Positions 5,751 to 6,097 of a DNA stretch of 6,097 bases are shown one piece after another. The stretch is from positions 1 to 6,097 of the forward strand of contig DKGN01000005.1 in assembly GCA_002453275.1 (NCBI GenBank), in the 5' to 3' direction. A program made the translations under genes and the position numbers. Within the stretch, counting starts at the first letter, position 1. Each line of letters begins with the position of its first letter. Source of the DNA: Caryophanales bacterium UBA6769. GTDB lineage: Bacteria > Bacillota > Bacilli > Bacillales > UBA6769. The notes under the pieces are model-generated. The model made no database searches. It was not told where the DNA came from and saw only the letters and a program-made list of their open reading frames with translations.

Positions 5751-6097
5751 TTATTCCCCCTTTGATTCACATAGTTCATATAATACACCGGAACTTGCCT
5801 TTGGATGAAGAAAGGCTATTTTCGATCCCCCAGCCCCGACTTTTGCTTCATTATTTATAAGGGGGAGACCACTGCTTTGCAGTTCTTTTAAACGCTTCTC
5901 AATCTGGTGAACGCCAAGTGCAATATGATGGATCCCCTCACCGCGTTTATCTAAAAATTTTTTTATCGGACTTTGTTCTGTAGTTGGTTCTAACAATTCT
6001 ATTCGTGATTCACCAACACGTAAAAATGCAACCTTAACTTGCTCAGATTGCACTTCTTCGATGCCTTCTACTTCCAAGCGTAAGTGCTCAACGTAAA
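5751..6097 (-). CDS. mce: Methylmalonyl-CoA epimerase (YqjC-like; 5' end off right edge)
   Basis: The enzyme interconverts (2S)- and (2R)-methylmalonyl-CoA, linking propionyl-CoA carboxylation to methylmalonyl-CoA mutase. The frame stays open to base 6097 and gives 114 complete codons. The family is about 140 residues, so roughly 25 N-terminal residues, including the first metal-binding histidine, are missing. Visible are the linker between the two VOC (glyoxalase-type) modules, ESRIELLEP, the segment FLDKRGEGIHHIALGV with the second metal histidine, VGAGGSKIAFLHP, and the terminal VLYELCE with the ligand glutamate. The TTG at 6077 is not the real start: codons upstream of it read YVEHLRLE, which continues the family's conserved helix. 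Its stop codon is 2 bases from the yqjD start. The pairing supports a propionyl-CoA/methylmalonyl-CoA role for both. Confidence 0.93.
   Translation of the reverse strand, partial: YVEHLRLEVEGIEEVQSEQVKVAFLRVGESRIELLEPTTEQSPIKKFLDKRGEGIHHIALGVHQIEKRLKELQSSGLPLINNEAKVGAGGSKIAFLHPKASSGVLYELCESKGE
5756..5763 (-). promoter_or_regulatory. Ribosome binding site of yqjD inside the epimerase gene
   Basis: AAAGGGGG on the minus strand lies within the last codons of the epimerase gene, 7 bases before the yqjD ATG. Terminating ribosomes cover this site, consistent with coupled translation. Confidence 0.8.

Noticed and set aside
6075..6077. TTG at 6077 as the start of the epimerase gene
   Set aside because: The frame continues upstream to the window edge with family-like residues, and a start here would remove most of the first VOC module.
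1..6097. Mobile elements, CRISPR arrays, tRNA/rRNA genes, phage or defence genes
   Set aside because: No transposase or integrase motifs, spaced repeats, RNA gene signatures or long unexplained gaps were seen. All coding space is taken by conserved housekeeping-type genes.

Overview
The window looks like ordinary chromosomal DNA of a low-GC Bacillaceae bacterium. Every gene is preceded by a strong Gram-positive Shine-Dalgarno (AAAGGGG or GAGGAG type), the promoters have SigA-type boxes, and the proteins closely resemble the Bacillus subtilis yqj cluster (YqjP, ProI/YqjO, RNase Z/YqjK, YqjE, YqjD, YqjC). Family and synteny statements come from recalled knowledge of those proteins; no database search was run.

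Left part (1-1353): a metallo-beta-lactamase-fold hydrolase of the YqjP type runs leftwards off the edge (1-318, minus). It is divergent from the proline-biosynthesis gene proI (476-1300, plus), a pyrroline-5-carboxylate reductase. The 157-base gap holds one good SigA-like promoter for each direction and a near-perfect 17-bp palindrome between them. It has no room for the T-box leader that controls proI in B. subtilis. A near-perfect 16-bp hairpin terminator follows proI.

Middle (1382-2113, plus): a cytoplasmic glycerophosphodiester phosphodiesterase, tail-to-tail with rnz with only 4 bases between the stop codons.

Right part (2118-6097, minus): a compact leftward operon. Its order of transcription is methylmalonyl-CoA epimerase (5' end off the window), a biotin-dependent carboxylase carboxyltransferase subunit (yqjD), an M20 tripeptidase-like metallopeptidase (yqjE) and ribonuclease Z (rnz). 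Gaps are 2, 15 and 22 bases, each with a strong ribosome binding site. The first two genes belong to propionyl-CoA/methylmalonyl-CoA metabolism. The peptidase and the tRNA 3'-processing enzyme appear to share the transcript without an obvious pathway link.

There is no sign of mobile elements, CRISPR, phage genes, rRNA or tRNA, and no broken genes. I found no undescribed system. The points most worth checking are the proI control region, the missing terminator after rnz (likely antisense RNA across the phosphodiesterase gene), and the substrate of the carboxyltransferase.
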